Source: Mycobacterium sp. ITM-2016-00317 (lineage in GTDB: Bacteria > Actinomycetota > Actinomycetes > Mycobacteriales > Mycobacteriaceae). From it: a DNA stretch of 64,000 bases. Shown piece after piece: positions 1 to 10,170 of the stretch. The notes under the pieces are model-generated. The model saw nothing but the letters and a program-made list of their open reading frames with translations, had not been told where the DNA came from and did no database searches. Within the stretch, counting starts at the first letter, position 1; each line of letters starts with the position of its first letter. The translations under genes and the position numbers were made by a program. The stretch lies in the NCBI RefSeq assembly GCF_002968295.1, contig NZ_CP134399.1, positions 1,488,001 to 1,552,000 of the forward strand, given 5' to 3'.

Positions 1-664
1 TCCAGACTCCCAGGACCTGCTTGATCCCGTCGATATCGACCCCGATCACCACGTGAGCGGCCTTATTGGCCACCACGCCGCCGTCGCGGATTTTCAGGCG
101 AATCGCGTCGATGTAGAGGATCGGATACACCGGATCGACCGGGCGCGACTGCCACGCGGCGATCTCGTCGGCCACCACGTCGGTGACCCGCGAAATCGTC
201 GCCGGCGACACGCTCGCGCCGTAGACCTCGGCCAGGTGCTCGGTGATATCGCGGGTGCTCATGCCGCGGGCATACAGCGACAAGATCATGTCCTCGACCT
301 GCCCCAAGCGGCGTTTGCGTTTGGGCACGATCTGCGGGTCGAAGGTGCCGTTGCGGTCGCGCGGGACCTCCAGATCGACCGGGCCGGCGGTGGTCAGCAC
401 GGTCTTGCGGCCGTGGCCGTTACGGGAGTTGCCCGAGCCGTTACCGGCCGGATCCCCGTGCTCGTAGCCGAGGTGATCAGCGATCTCGACATCAAGGGCA
501 CGTTCGAGGACGGACTTGGTGATCTGGGCCAACAGCCCATCAGGACCGTCGATGGGGGTGCCCGAGGCCTCGGCATCAGCCAACAGCGCATCCACAGCAG
601 CCGCCGGCAGGACCTGGGCCAACTTCGCCGCCGCCTCATCGGCAGAGGATTCAGAACGAGACAA
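1..664 (-). CDS. IS256-family (mutator-type) transposase, N-terminal 221 residues
   Basis: This is a DDE transposase that would move the surrounding IS256-type element. The minus strand reads without stops from a TTG at 664-662 (LSRSESSADEAA...) to the edge of the window; the frame has a TGA just upstream of that TTG, and AGGAG lies 9 bases before it. Family features seen are the DHLGYEHGD block, the SRNGHGRKT block, VPRDRNGTFDPQIVPKRKRR, and the region around the first catalytic Asp (ILYIDAIRLKIRDGG). The part present shows no disruption, so it may be an intact gene. The C-terminal half with the second Asp and the Glu is off the window. Confidence 0.85.
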   Translation of the reverse strand, partial: MSRSESSADEAAAKLAQVLPAAAVDALLADAEASGTPIDGPDGLLAQITKSVLERALDVEIADHLGYEHGDPAGNGSGNSRNGHGRKTVLTTAGPVDLEVPRDRNGTFDPQIVPKRKRRLGQVEDMILSLYARGMSTRDITEHLAEVYGASVSPATISRVTDVVADEIAAWQSRPVDPVYPILYIDAIRLKIRDGGVVANKAAHVVIGVDIDGIKQVLGVW

Positions 665-742
665 AGCGATTCACTCCTGTCCGGTGGCCAGCATGCCTGA
701 CCACCATTCAGGCCCAACCACTTACACAGTCAATGAGACACG
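1..742 (-). mobile_element. IS256-family insertion sequence, partial (cut by the window edge)
   Basis: The transposase below occupies most of this segment. Beyond its start codon, about 721-742 reads on the minus strand as the IS256-type terminus TGACTGTGTAAGTGG. Just past that, the same strand continues with codons of an IS3-family orfB (IIED at about 750-765), so this element appears to have inserted into the IS3 element. Its other end lies outside the window. The exact terminal base was not fixed. Confidence 0.75.
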
Positions 743-744
743 CC

Positions 745-1510
745 CGCGCCCGTCTTCGATGATCACCCAGCTTCCAACAGTGAGCCGAAGCGCCACGAGC
801 TGAGCAGTTCAGCACGCAGGCGGCCGTTGAACGGCGCGACCCATGCGTTCTGACACGGTGACCCAGCATCAATGAAAAGTCAACCGGCACTATTGAATCA
901 GCACCAATCGCTCACCGCGTGCGCGACGAACTCAGGCCGGTTGTCGAAGCGCACATAATGCGGCGCCCCGTGCGCAAGGGCCAGCAGATCCAAGACATCG
1001 ACGACGCCATCGGCGTCGATAGAACGATCAACCTCGATCACATGTGCTTCGCGGATGAAGTCATCGATCACGGTGAGCATCTTGAGGGTGCGACCGTTAG
1101 CGGTCGTGTCGAACTGAGAGGCCATCGCCCAGATCACGTTCGGACGAATCGGTGACATCGCCCCCACGGCCCCCCTGATACCGGTCAGCCGCTTCTTCCT
1201 GCGCCGCTGTGGTACGCGCAGCCCCTCCTCACGCCACAACCGGCGAATGCGCTTGTTGTTGGCCTTCCACCCAGCCCGACGGCCATCTTGGCCGCCCGCC
1301 GCCGGCCCCAGCGAGGACGATCGACCTAGAACCGGAAGATCAGGCCCCGCAACTCGACCTCCTCGGCGGTCACCGCCGCCCGTGTCAGGCGCATCGTCGA
1401 GCGGTGCAGACCGATGACCGCACACGCGCGGCGCTCAAACACCCCTAACCGCTCACGCAGCACCGCAACGGCACTGCGCCTACGGTTCGGGGTGAGAAGT
1501 TTCGAGCCGA
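745..1510 (-). pseudogene. IS3-family transposase OrfB remnant
   Basis: This would be the catalytic subunit of an IS3 transposase. The readable core on the minus strand (about 1240-898) contains the HTH_21-like KANNKRIRRLWREEGLRVPQ, the first catalytic Asp (ASQFDTTANGRTLK) and the second (YVRFDNRPEF). It is broken in several ways: an amber codon after GLIFRF near 1325, a frameshift near 1270, and stop codons after AVSDWC at about 898 and a few codons later. The segment that should carry the catalytic Glu (WVESFNGR in relatives) reads WVAPFNGR, so the third active-site residue is also lost. The remnant ends where the IS256 element begins. Confidence 0.75.
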
Positions 1511-1783
1511 AATCTCCTTTTTGAGCATGTCGATGTCGAGGGCCTGGTTGGCGACCAGCTTCTTGAGTCGCGCGTTCTCACCCTCAAGCTCCTTGAGCAA
1601 TTTGGCCTCGTTGGCCTTCATGCCGACATACTGCGCCACCCAGCGGTGCCACGTCGACTCGGCGATCTCCAGATGTCGGCAGACCTCGGCCAGTTGCTGT
1701 CCGGTCCCGAGCAGCTTGTTGCCCCAATCAGCTTGCGGATGATCTGGTCCGGGGGCATGCCGCCGGTGCTTATTCGATGCCAT
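1490..1783 (-). pseudogene. IS3-family transposase OrfA remnant (frameshifted)
   Basis: This is the small DNA-binding subunit of an IS3 transposase. From the ATG at 1783 it reads MASNKHRRH, then leaves and re-enters the family frame. The expected PDQIIRKL is found one frame over at about 1748-1725, and the normal frame resumes at GNKLLGTGQQLAEVCRHLEIAEST. Two compensating indels explain this. The leucine-zipper-like stretch MKANEAKLLKELEGENARLKKLVANQ follows. It overlaps orfB as IS3 genes usually do. Confidence 0.7.
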
Positions 1784-1857
1784 GTCGTCGTCGGTCCTTC
1801 CTTGCCCGCAGACCGAGGCAACGAGTCGCACAACAACTGGACCACCACAACGGCCTC

Positions 1858-2555
1858 ACCTCAAACTGTTGGGCGACAGCCGATTTCAAGCCCGCGGGCT
1901 TCGGAGGTGACCAGGTGCACTCCGGTCAGGCGGCGGGCTCTGAGTGAGGCCAAAACTCCCGCCAAAACAAGAAGGATTCGTTGTTACCGACGGCGGTGCC
2001 CAACACTTCGCGGGTGCCCTCGATGGACACCCCGGTGGCCACCACCAGCGCTCGGGAGACGACGTGAGCGTCGATGCGGACCTTGCAGAAAGTGGCATCG
2101 CAGAACACGTACGGAAACTGCGTGTGGATCTGGCTGCGGGTGCGAAACGCCTCGATCTCCTTGTCGAGGCCCGCGCATTTACGCGAGATCTCTGATTTGG
2201 AGGCTCCTCACACCCAGAGCCCCGGCGAGGTCCCGACGCTGCGGGTCGACACGCCGTCCACGTCGGCCCCATGATCACCGCACGCAACGCTTTATCGACG
2301 CGGCGGCGCCGCTCCAGCAGCCAGGGGAAGAACGGCTCGGCCCGCAGCTTGGGGGTCTGGACCTCGATATCGCCGGCAGTGGTGACACCGTTTTCGGTCG
2401 ATGGCCGTTGCGGTGGGTGGCTCGCTCAACCGGCGCCGATCGCCTTGTTAGCTTCGCCTCGATCAACGCCCGCAGCCCGGCGCGGATCAATTCGGCGAAC
2501 ACCGCCCCGGCATCGTCAGTGAGCGGCGGCTACGGGACCCGCTGGTAAGCGACGT
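1858..2555 (-). pseudogene. IS256-family (IS1081-like) transposase remnant
   Basis: This is a second mutator-type transposase, different from the one at the left edge and clearly decayed. On the minus strand, pieces in different frames spell consecutive family blocks: FAELIRAGLRALIEA (about 2500), ATHRNGHRPKTV (about 2425), a DVDGVSTRS segment (about 2255), KSEISRKCAGLDKEIEAFRTR, then FPYVFCDATFCKVRIDAHVV, which holds an active-site Asp (about 2100), and GTREVLGTAVGNNESFLFWREF. At least three frameshifts or stops separate them. The remnant ends at about 1860 in TGVHLVTSEA, where the IS3 element starts, so the IS3 probably inserted into it. Confidence 0.75.
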
Positions 2556-2617
2556 ACACCGTTACTGCTGAGGTCCTAGGCAGTACACTCTGCCAATCAC
2601 AAGGGGTGGGAGATAGT

Positions 2618-3289
2618 GTGTCACGGCGGAGTTCACTGGTCCGACGCGCGATTAGGCGTGCCAAGTTCGCGCTGAAGCCGTCGGCTAAGTTCGAGAATTC
2701 GGCCGACTATTGGGAGCAGCGTTACCGCAGGGGTGGCAATTCGGGCGCTGGCTCGTACAAGCGCCTAGCGCGTTTCAAAGCGGAAGTCATCAACGAGTTT
2801 GTTGGTGCACACGACATCGAGTCAGTCATCGAGTTTGGCTCTGGGGATGGCGCACAATTGGAACTCGCGCAATACCCCAAATACATCGGGGTCGATGTCT
2901 CGCTCACAGCGCTCGAGTCGACGCGCCGCAAGTTCGCCGGCGACGCGAGTAAGATCTTCCTGCACACCAGCGAGGTCAACGGCCACCGAGCCGACATCGC
3001 ATTGTCTCTCGATGTGATCTATCACCTCGTCGAAGACGATGTGTTCGACAGCTACATGCGACAGCTATTCGATGCGGCCACGAAGTACGTAATTGTATAC
3101 TCCAGCAACGAGGACCGGTCTGCGCCGAGCCCGCACGTTCGGCACCGCATGTTCACTCGGTGGATCCAAGAAAACGCGCCGGAATTTTGCCTAATCGATA
3201 CGATCCCGAATAGGTACCCCCATTCGGACGAGAATCCCAATGGCACTAGTTTCTGTGACTTCTTTGTATTTGCTCGCAGCGACGGGTAA
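2618..3289 (+). CDS. Class I SAM-dependent methyltransferase
   Basis: A predicted S-adenosylmethionine-dependent methyltransferase of 223 residues. Substrate is unknown; the neighbourhood suggests a sugar or a glycan precursor. Motif I (VIEFGSGDGAQLEL) and the following acidic strand (YIGVDVS) form the cofactor site at about residues 70-100; ALSLDVIYHLVEDDVF fits the post-motif region. The start chosen is GTG at 2618, five bases after GGGAG; a GTG at 2606 in the same frame has no ribosome site. The gene uses noticeably more A and T than the genes right of 7.7 kb, like its rml neighbours, which points to transfer together. It runs convergently with rmlCD. Confidence 0.7.
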   Translation: MSRRSSLVRRAIRRAKFALKPSAKFENSADYWEQRYRRGGNSGAGSYKRLARFKAEVINEFVGAHDIESVIEFGSGDGAQLELAQYPKYIGVDVSLTALESTRRKFAGDASKIFLHTSEVNGHRADIALSLDVIYHLVEDDVFDSYMRQLFDAATKYVIVYSSNEDRSAPSPHVRHRMFTRWIQENAPEFCLIDTIPNRYPHSDENPNGTSFCDFFVFARSDG

Positions 3290-3368
3290 TCCTGAGACCT
3301 ACTTGGGCAAGACCGTCCCAGCAGTTACCGACACAGGTCACTCCACCGCCAGTCCGGCCATGTCCTCT

Positions 3369-4817
3369 TTACCCCCGAAATCCCGCCTGCCCGGGGGGCT
3401 TATCCACTTGTCGTTGGACATAGGTTGCCAGCGCTTCATTCATTGATACCGGAATAAACCCTGTGGCTCGGATCTTCCCAAGTGCTAGGGCGCCGTTCAG
3501 CGGCCTCGGCGCAACAGGTCCCCGATTTGCAGAGTAATACTGTTCAGTGGTCACGGCCGTTACGCGCGCTGGGTCATGGCCGGCGAGTAAAAAGACTTGC
3601 CGGGCAATCTCGGCCCACGTGGTTACGTCCCCACAACTCGTGACGTTATAGATCCCGTACGGAGCACGTACTTCGATAAGGTGTTGAATCGCACGGGCCA
3701 AGTCGTCGGCGAAGGTGAGCCTTCCGCGTTGATCATCGACGACCTTGGGGTTGATACCGCGTTTTGCGAGTGACAGCATTGTGCGGACGAAGTTGTTGCC
3801 CTCGCCGATGACCCATGAAGTGCGGATGACATAGCAGCGCGGTACGGCTTCCACGAGTTTCTCGCCGGCTGCCTTTGTTTGGCCGTAGACCCCTAGTGGC
3901 GATACGGGATCGTCCTCGCTGTAGTTATCCGTGCGGCGCCCGTCGAACACATAATCGCTGGATATATGTACCAAAGTGATGCCGTAGCTGGCTGCGATGC
4001 GCGCGAGACCAGCGGTGGCCGTGACGTTTGTCGACCAAGCTATACCTCGTCCTTCTGGGGTTTCAGCTTCATCGACCGCGGTATACGCCGCCGCATTGAT
4101 AATTAGCCCGTAGTCCCTCCAGCTTCGTGAGGCAGTGAAGTCGGACGACGTGAGGTCGAGCTCCGCCCGGCTTACGAATTCGATATGCGGTGTGCCCGCA
4201 TATCTTTGACGAAGGGCAGTTCCCAGTTGGCCGCTACCTCCAAGAACCAGTGTCTTGAGTGGAGGGATCGGGTGAACGTCCGCAAGCGGAGGATGGGCCC
4301 TGTCCTTACTTGATAACTCAGCCTCGGCGAGAGGAACTGGCCAATCTATGCCGAGGTTTTCATCGCCGAGGTTCACCGACGTATACGACGCCTCAGCTGA
4401 GTAATGGTCGTTGACAAGGTATGTGTAGGACGTATTCGGCTCCAAAGTCTGGAACGCGTTACCGACGCCTCGCGGTATGAACACGGCGCGCGACGGGTCC
4501 AGCTCGGCGGCAAATGACGCTCCAAAGGTTGGGCCCTCGCGTAAATCCACCCACGCTCCAAAGATGCGTCCGGAGCCAACCGAGACGTACTTATCCCATG
4601 GCTCGGCGTGGATACCCCGCGTGGTTCCGATGGCGTGATTGAACGATACGTTGTTTTGCACCGGTCCAAAATCGGGCAGCCCCGCCGCGATCATCTTTTC
4701 GCGCTGCCAGTTCTCCTTGAACCAGCCGCGGTTGTCGCCGTGGACCGGCAAGTCCCAGAGGGTCAGGCCAGGTATCGGGGTTGCCTCAAGGCGTAACGCT
4801 TTGCCGTAGTCAATCAC
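3369..4817 (-). CDS. rmlCD: Bifunctional dTDP-4-keto-6-deoxyglucose 3,5-epimerase / dTDP-4-dehydrorhamnose reductase (RmlC-RmlD fusion)
   Basis: This 482-residue protein joins the last two steps of dTDP-L-rhamnose synthesis. Residues 1 to about 185 are an RmlC cupin with the catalytic His in TRGIHAEP (His70). Residues from about 190 are an RmlD short-chain reductase with the nucleotide-binding GGSGQLGTAL, the SSDYVFDG strand and the YGQTK active site (Tyr and Lys four apart). RmlC-RmlD fusions are known in other actinobacteria, whereas M. tuberculosis has separate genes. It starts at GTG 4817, 18 bases after rmlB, as the last gene of an rmlA-rmlB-rmlCD operon. A separate, ordinary rmlD lies at 29586-30452, so the reductase step is duplicated. 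Confidence 0.9.
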   Translation of the reverse strand: MIDYGKALRLEATPIPGLTLWDLPVHGDNRGWFKENWQREKMIAAGLPDFGPVQNNVSFNHAIGTTRGIHAEPWDKYVSVGSGRIFGAWVDLREGPTFGASFAAELDPSRAVFIPRGVGNAFQTLEPNTSYTYLVNDHYSAEASYTSVNLGDENLGIDWPVPLAEAELSSKDRAHPPLADVHPIPPLKTLVLGGSGQLGTALRQRYAGTPHIEFVSRAELDLTSSDFTASRSWRDYGLIINAAAYTAVDEAETPEGRGIAWSTNVTATAGLARIAASYGITLVHISSDYVFDGRRTDNYSEDDPVSPLGVYGQTKAAGEKLVEAVPRCYVIRTSWVIGEGNNFVRTMLSLAKRGINPKVVDDQRGRLTFADDLARAIQHLIEVRAPYGIYNVTSCGDVTTWAEIARQVFLLAGHDPARVTAVTTEQYYSANRGPVAPRPLNGALALGKIRATGFIPVSMNEALATYVQRQVDKPPGQAGFRG

Positions 4818-4835
4818 AAGAGCTCGTCCTACCGC

Positions 4836-6703
<1,868 letters not shown>

Positions 6704-6917
6704 GAGGCCATCGTTGCACACGGTCGGCAATGCGGCCTTGTCTACAACTGCCCGAGCGGTGTTTCACCCCATGGCAATTGGCCGAATATCGGCGTGTTGC
6801 TGCACTGACCGCTCAACCGTCAAGTGTCAACGGAGTAGCGTCGTAGACGTTTTCCCCTTGCGATCACCGTTGTGCGCCACTCGTATCTCGGGGATCAATC
6901 CGTCTGAAAGGCGTCAG
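6704..6917. promoter_or_regulatory. Divergent intergenic region between rmlA and the tyrosine phosphatase gene
   Basis: These 214 bases separate two divergent starts and must hold the promoter of the rml operon and probably one for the phosphatase. I see no clear operator and no small gene. GAAAGG at 6906-6911 is the likely ribosome site of the phosphatase. Confidence 0.4.
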
Positions 6918-7454
6918 TTGCACGTTCTGTTCGTATGCACCGGCAACATCTGCCGATCCCCTACCGCCGAACGCTTAGCGCGTGCAGGTGCAGTGCAAAT
7001 GCAGATTCCAGATTTCACCGCAAGCAGCGCGGGGACGCGGGCGGTTATTGGGCATCCAATCCATCAAGAGGCCGCATCTGTCGTCGAACAGTTGGGCGGT
7101 GTGGCGGTCGACTTCGCTGCGCGACAGCTGTCGGGACGCCTTGCGTCAAGCGCTGATCTGATCCTGACCATGACAAGGGCGCACCGCGACAGCGTGCTCG
7201 AACTAGCTCCTCAGAAGCTGAACAGAACCTTCACTCTGCCCGAGGTCGCGGCGCTTTCGAGTGGTTCCGGCGCGACCTCGATCGCCGATCTCGCTGCACT
7301 CCGGTCCGGCCTGGAAATCGACGCGGACCTCGATATCGAGGATCCGATAGGCCAGAGCGCAGAGGTATTTGCGGCAGTGGGTGCCAGGATTGCAAGGCTG
7401 CTGCCGCCTGTGCTGGAGCTTTGCCGACGGTCTATCGATCCGGACGCGATGTGA
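6918..7454 (+). CDS. Low-molecular-weight protein-tyrosine phosphatase (Wzb-like)
   Basis: A 178-residue cytoplasmic phosphatase. The active-site loop C-x5-R-S (CTGNICRSPT, Cys7 to Arg13) is at the N-terminus, and the general-acid Asp is in DIEDPIG. In capsule and exopolysaccharide loci such enzymes dephosphorylate the tyrosine kinase that controls polymer length; no kinase gene is in this window. The start is a TTG at 6918, six bases after GAAAGG, which places the P-loop where the family has it. The central region (about residues 95-125) is longer than in the minimal family. The sugar-transferase gene follows 282 bases downstream. Confidence 0.85.
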   Translation: MHVLFVCTGNICRSPTAERLARAGAVQMQIPDFTASSAGTRAVIGHPIHQEAASVVEQLGGVAVDFAARQLSGRLASSADLILTMTRAHRDSVLELAPQKLNRTFTLPEVAALSSGSGATSIADLAALRSGLEIDADLDIEDPIGQSAEVFAAVGARIARLLPPVLELCRRSIDPDAM

Positions 7455-7672
7455 TGTGAATCACTACAACGTGAGGCTCCGAGTTCGGGCCCCACGGTCC
7501 GCCTCGCCGCAAAGTCCGAGCGTAGCCGCGGGCGCCTTCTAGCAGCGGTAGTCAGTCAAACCGCACGCACTATCAAACTGCGCGCGCAAACATATGGCTA
7601 CGCCACCCTCGTGTGAACGAGACGCCCACTTTGTGACCTCCCTGTAAATTGCGTAGCGAACACGTTGTTCGC

Positions 7673-7701
7673 TTGAGATGTTCACGGGGCGTGGGATAAA
7701 G
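7673..7701 (+). promoter_or_regulatory. Candidate sigma-70-type promoter upstream of the sugar transferase
   Basis: TTGAGA at 7673-7678 and ATAAAG at 7696-7701 are separated by 17 bases and lie about 35 bases before the ATG at 7737. Nothing else is evident in the 282-base gap 7455-7736. The match is by eye only. Confidence 0.35.
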
Positions 7702-7736
7702 TGCCAGCACAAGGGGGACAAAGTGCGGGGGGATGC

Positions 7737-9227
7737 ATGACGGCGGTTAATGATCGGCTGGTAACTCCAGCAAACATCGTTCCGATACCGGGCAAGATTC
7801 CGACCTGGCAACAGGGCTATGCATTGCGGCTCGTGGCGATAGATCTGGTCGGCGTCGTTCTCGCCGTCGGACTTGCGCAGTGGCTTCGTTTCGGTGGGCT
7901 GAGCGGGGAGGTGTCGGCTTACCGGTACATCGACTATCCGGCGGTGTCGGTCGCGATCGCTCTTCTTTGGATGGCCGCACTCTCCATCAACCGTTCCCGT
8001 TCACCGCGGGTGATCGGATCCGGCGCAGAAGAATACCGCCGCGTCTGGCTGGCCACGTTGTCCGTGTTCGGCGGGGTCGCGATCGTCTCGATGCTGTTCA
8101 AGCTGGAGATCGCCCGCGGCTACCTGATCATCGCCCTGCCCGCAGGCCTTCTATTCCTGGCCTTCGGCAGATGGATCGCCCGCCAGTTCGTCATCCGTGC
8201 TCGCAAGAAGAACGGCGCCTGCATCACGCGCGTTCTGGTGGTCGGCAGTCCGTCGGCCGTCCGTGACCTCACCAAATCCCTTGCCCGGGAGCCCGGTTCC
8301 GAGTACCAGGTTGTCGGGGCTTGCATTCCCGGGCCCATGCACCGCACCAAGGTGGACGTGCCCGGTGTCGGGGCAGTGCCCTCGTACGGCGACGAATCCG
8401 ATGTCGTCGACGCGGTACGCATCACCGGCAGCCATGCTGTCGCGGTCACCGCGACCGAGCGCCTCGACGGCCGCGGCATCCGCGACCTGTCCTGGGAACT
8501 GGAGAAGCTCGACATCGACCTTCTTGTCTCACCCGGCGTCGTCGACATCGCCGGCCCGCGACTGCAGATGCGCCCGGTCGCCGGCCTGCCTCTGATCCAC
8601 GTCGAGAAGCCGCAGTACAACGGCGCCAAGCGCTTTCAGAAGCGCCTCTTCGACCTCGTGTTCTCCAGCACCGTCCTGCTCATGGGCCTGCCGATCCTGC
8701 TGGCCGTCGCGGTCGCAGTGAAGCTGACCAGCCGCGGACCGGTGTTCTACCGCCAGGAGCGCATCGGCCTCGACGGCAAGCCCTTCGAGATGATCAAGTT
8801 CCGCACCATGGTCGAGGGCGCGGACAAGATGGTCGACAAACTTGCCGCGCTCAACGAGAGCGAAGGCGGGGTGCTGTTCAAGATTCGCGAGGACCCGCGC
8901 ATCACCCGGGTCGGGCGCATCTTGCGCAAGTACAGCATCGACGAGCTGCCGCAGTTCATCAACGTGTTGAAGCGCGACATGAGCGTGGTGGGCCCGCGTC
9001 CGCCGCTGGCCCGTGAGGTTCAGGCCTACGACGAGCACGCGATGAAGCGCCTCCTCGTTCGTCCGGGCATCACCGGTCTGTGGCAGGTCAGCGGACGCTC
9101 CGACCTGTCCTGGGAGGACTCGGTCCGGCTCGACCTCTTCTATGTGGAGAACTGGTCGATGGTCTCCGACCTGCTGATCGCAATCAAGACGGTGAAAGCG
9201 ATGCTCAGCCCGTCCGGCGCGTACTGA
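7737..9227 (+). CDS. Polyprenyl-phosphate sugar-1-phosphate transferase (WcaJ/WbaP type)
   Basis: This membrane enzyme starts a surface glycan by moving a sugar 1-phosphate from a nucleotide sugar onto undecaprenyl or decaprenyl phosphate. The 496-residue protein has four N-terminal membrane helices (to about residue 150), a Rossmann-like CoA_binding_3 domain with LVVGSPSAVRDL, another helix near 305, and the C-terminal bacterial sugar transferase domain (FYRQERIGLDGKPF, MIKFRTM, RKYSIDELPQFINVL, SVVGPRPPL, RPGITGLWQVSGR). GTG at 7701 is in frame, but ATG at 7737 directly follows a GGGGGG site and is preferred. Sugar specificity cannot be read. A second enzyme of this type is at 10171. Confidence 0.88.
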   Translation: MTAVNDRLVTPANIVPIPGKIPTWQQGYALRLVAIDLVGVVLAVGLAQWLRFGGLSGEVSAYRYIDYPAVSVAIALLWMAALSINRSRSPRVIGSGAEEYRRVWLATLSVFGGVAIVSMLFKLEIARGYLIIALPAGLLFLAFGRWIARQFVIRARKKNGACITRVLVVGSPSAVRDLTKSLAREPGSEYQVVGACIPGPMHRTKVDVPGVGAVPSYGDESDVVDAVRITGSHAVAVTATERLDGRGIRDLSWELEKLDIDLLVSPGVVDIAGPRLQMRPVAGLPLIHVEKPQYNGAKRFQKRLFDLVFSSTVLLMGLPILLAVAVAVKLTSRGPVFYRQERIGLDGKPFEMIKFRTMVEGADKMVDKLAALNESEGGVLFKIREDPRITRVGRILRKYSIDELPQFINVLKRDMSVVGPRPPLAREVQAYDEHAMKRLLVRPGITGLWQVSGRSDLSWEDSVRLDLFYVENWSMVSDLLIAIKTVKAMLSPSGAY

Positions 9228-9337
9228 CCGCTCCAGGGCAACCGGCGGCACATGCGTAAACCCCACCCGCAGTGCGGATTACCTGGCATTTACGTAGGCC
9301 ACGTGTAGATCGAGCGAAATGCGGTTACCGCTAAAGA

Positions 9338-10036
9338 ATGACCGCTCCGCTCTCACGCTTCGACGACTGGCTCAACCGCCGGCTCGATGAATGCGCGCGC
9401 GAGGCGGGCCAGGACGTCGACGCGTACGTCGCCCGTGCGGTCGCCGCCCAGATGGTCCGCGATCTCACCCGTCGGGAGAACCCTGTCGCCACTGAGATCG
9501 CAGCCCACCTACCCGGCACCGTCACCGCGGTAGATAGGGCCGCCGCGGTGCTCACCGATCCGCGCCGGCTGCGCGCCGTACACGCCACCGGCCTGCTCGA
9601 TTCGCGGCCCGAACCTGCCTACGACCGGATCACCTCCTCCGCCGCCCACGCCCTCGGCGCACCGTTCGCCGCGCTCACCGTGATCGACGCCGACCGGCAG
9701 TTCTTCAAGAGCTTCACCGGCCCACCCAGTGACCTCTCTGAGAGAAGGCAGACGGCGCTGGAGTGGTCGTTGTCCAAGTGCGTAGTGGCCACCGGCGCAC
9801 CGCTGGCCGTCGAAGACGCGCACAACCATCCGGTGTTCCGCGGCCACCCAGCCGTCCGCGACGGTTCCGTCGGCGCCTACCTTGGTTACCCGCTCATCGA
9901 TCCCGACGGCACTGCCGTTGGCGCACTGTGTGTTTTCGACACCCAGCGCCGTAGCTGGGGCGCCGGGCACCGGCAGGTCCTCGGCGACCTCACCTCGGTG
10001 GCTATCGAACTCATCTTCGCCGCTGACACCCACTGA
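9338..10036 (+). CDS. GAF-domain protein
   Basis: A 232-residue soluble protein between two sugar-transferase genes. The C-terminal two thirds (from about residue 85) is a GAF domain: LLDSRPEPAYDRITSSAAHALGAPFAALTVIDADRQFFKS and YPLIDPDGTAVGALCVFD match the fold. The first 80 residues are charged and helical without a recognised domain. No kinase, cyclase or DNA-binding module is attached, so it probably binds a ligand or partner and may regulate the glycan genes beside it. The start at ATG 9338 has only a weak ribosome site. The gap before it (9228-9337) shows nothing definite. Confidence 0.7.
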   Translation: MTAPLSRFDDWLNRRLDECAREAGQDVDAYVARAVAAQMVRDLTRRENPVATEIAAHLPGTVTAVDRAAAVLTDPRRLRAVHATGLLDSRPEPAYDRITSSAAHALGAPFAALTVIDADRQFFKSFTGPPSDLSERRQTALEWSLSKCVVATGAPLAVEDAHNHPVFRGHPAVRDGSVGAYLGYPLIDPDGTAVGALCVFDTQRRSWGAGHRQVLGDLTSVAIELIFAADTH

Positions 10037-10170
10037 GCCAGACCCCGCCGCCACCCGTCCGTCCAGTGGCCCGATATTGCAGAGCAAACTTGGACGCCAC
10101 GTTCTGATTCCCCTGCGTAAGCGCCCCAGCACACCTACAGTGGGGTGGAGACCGTTGGGGGAGCTCAGGG

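Larger units (their letters stand above)
743..1857 (-). mobile_element. Degenerate IS3-family insertion sequence
   Basis: A two-gene IS3-family element (orfA then orfB on the minus strand) lies between two IS256-type sequences. Its left end is probably near 1850, where IS1081-like transposase codons stop and the segment preceding orfA begins. Its right part is interrupted near 742 by the IS256 element. Both reading frames are broken, so it cannot move on its own. Confidence 0.7.
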
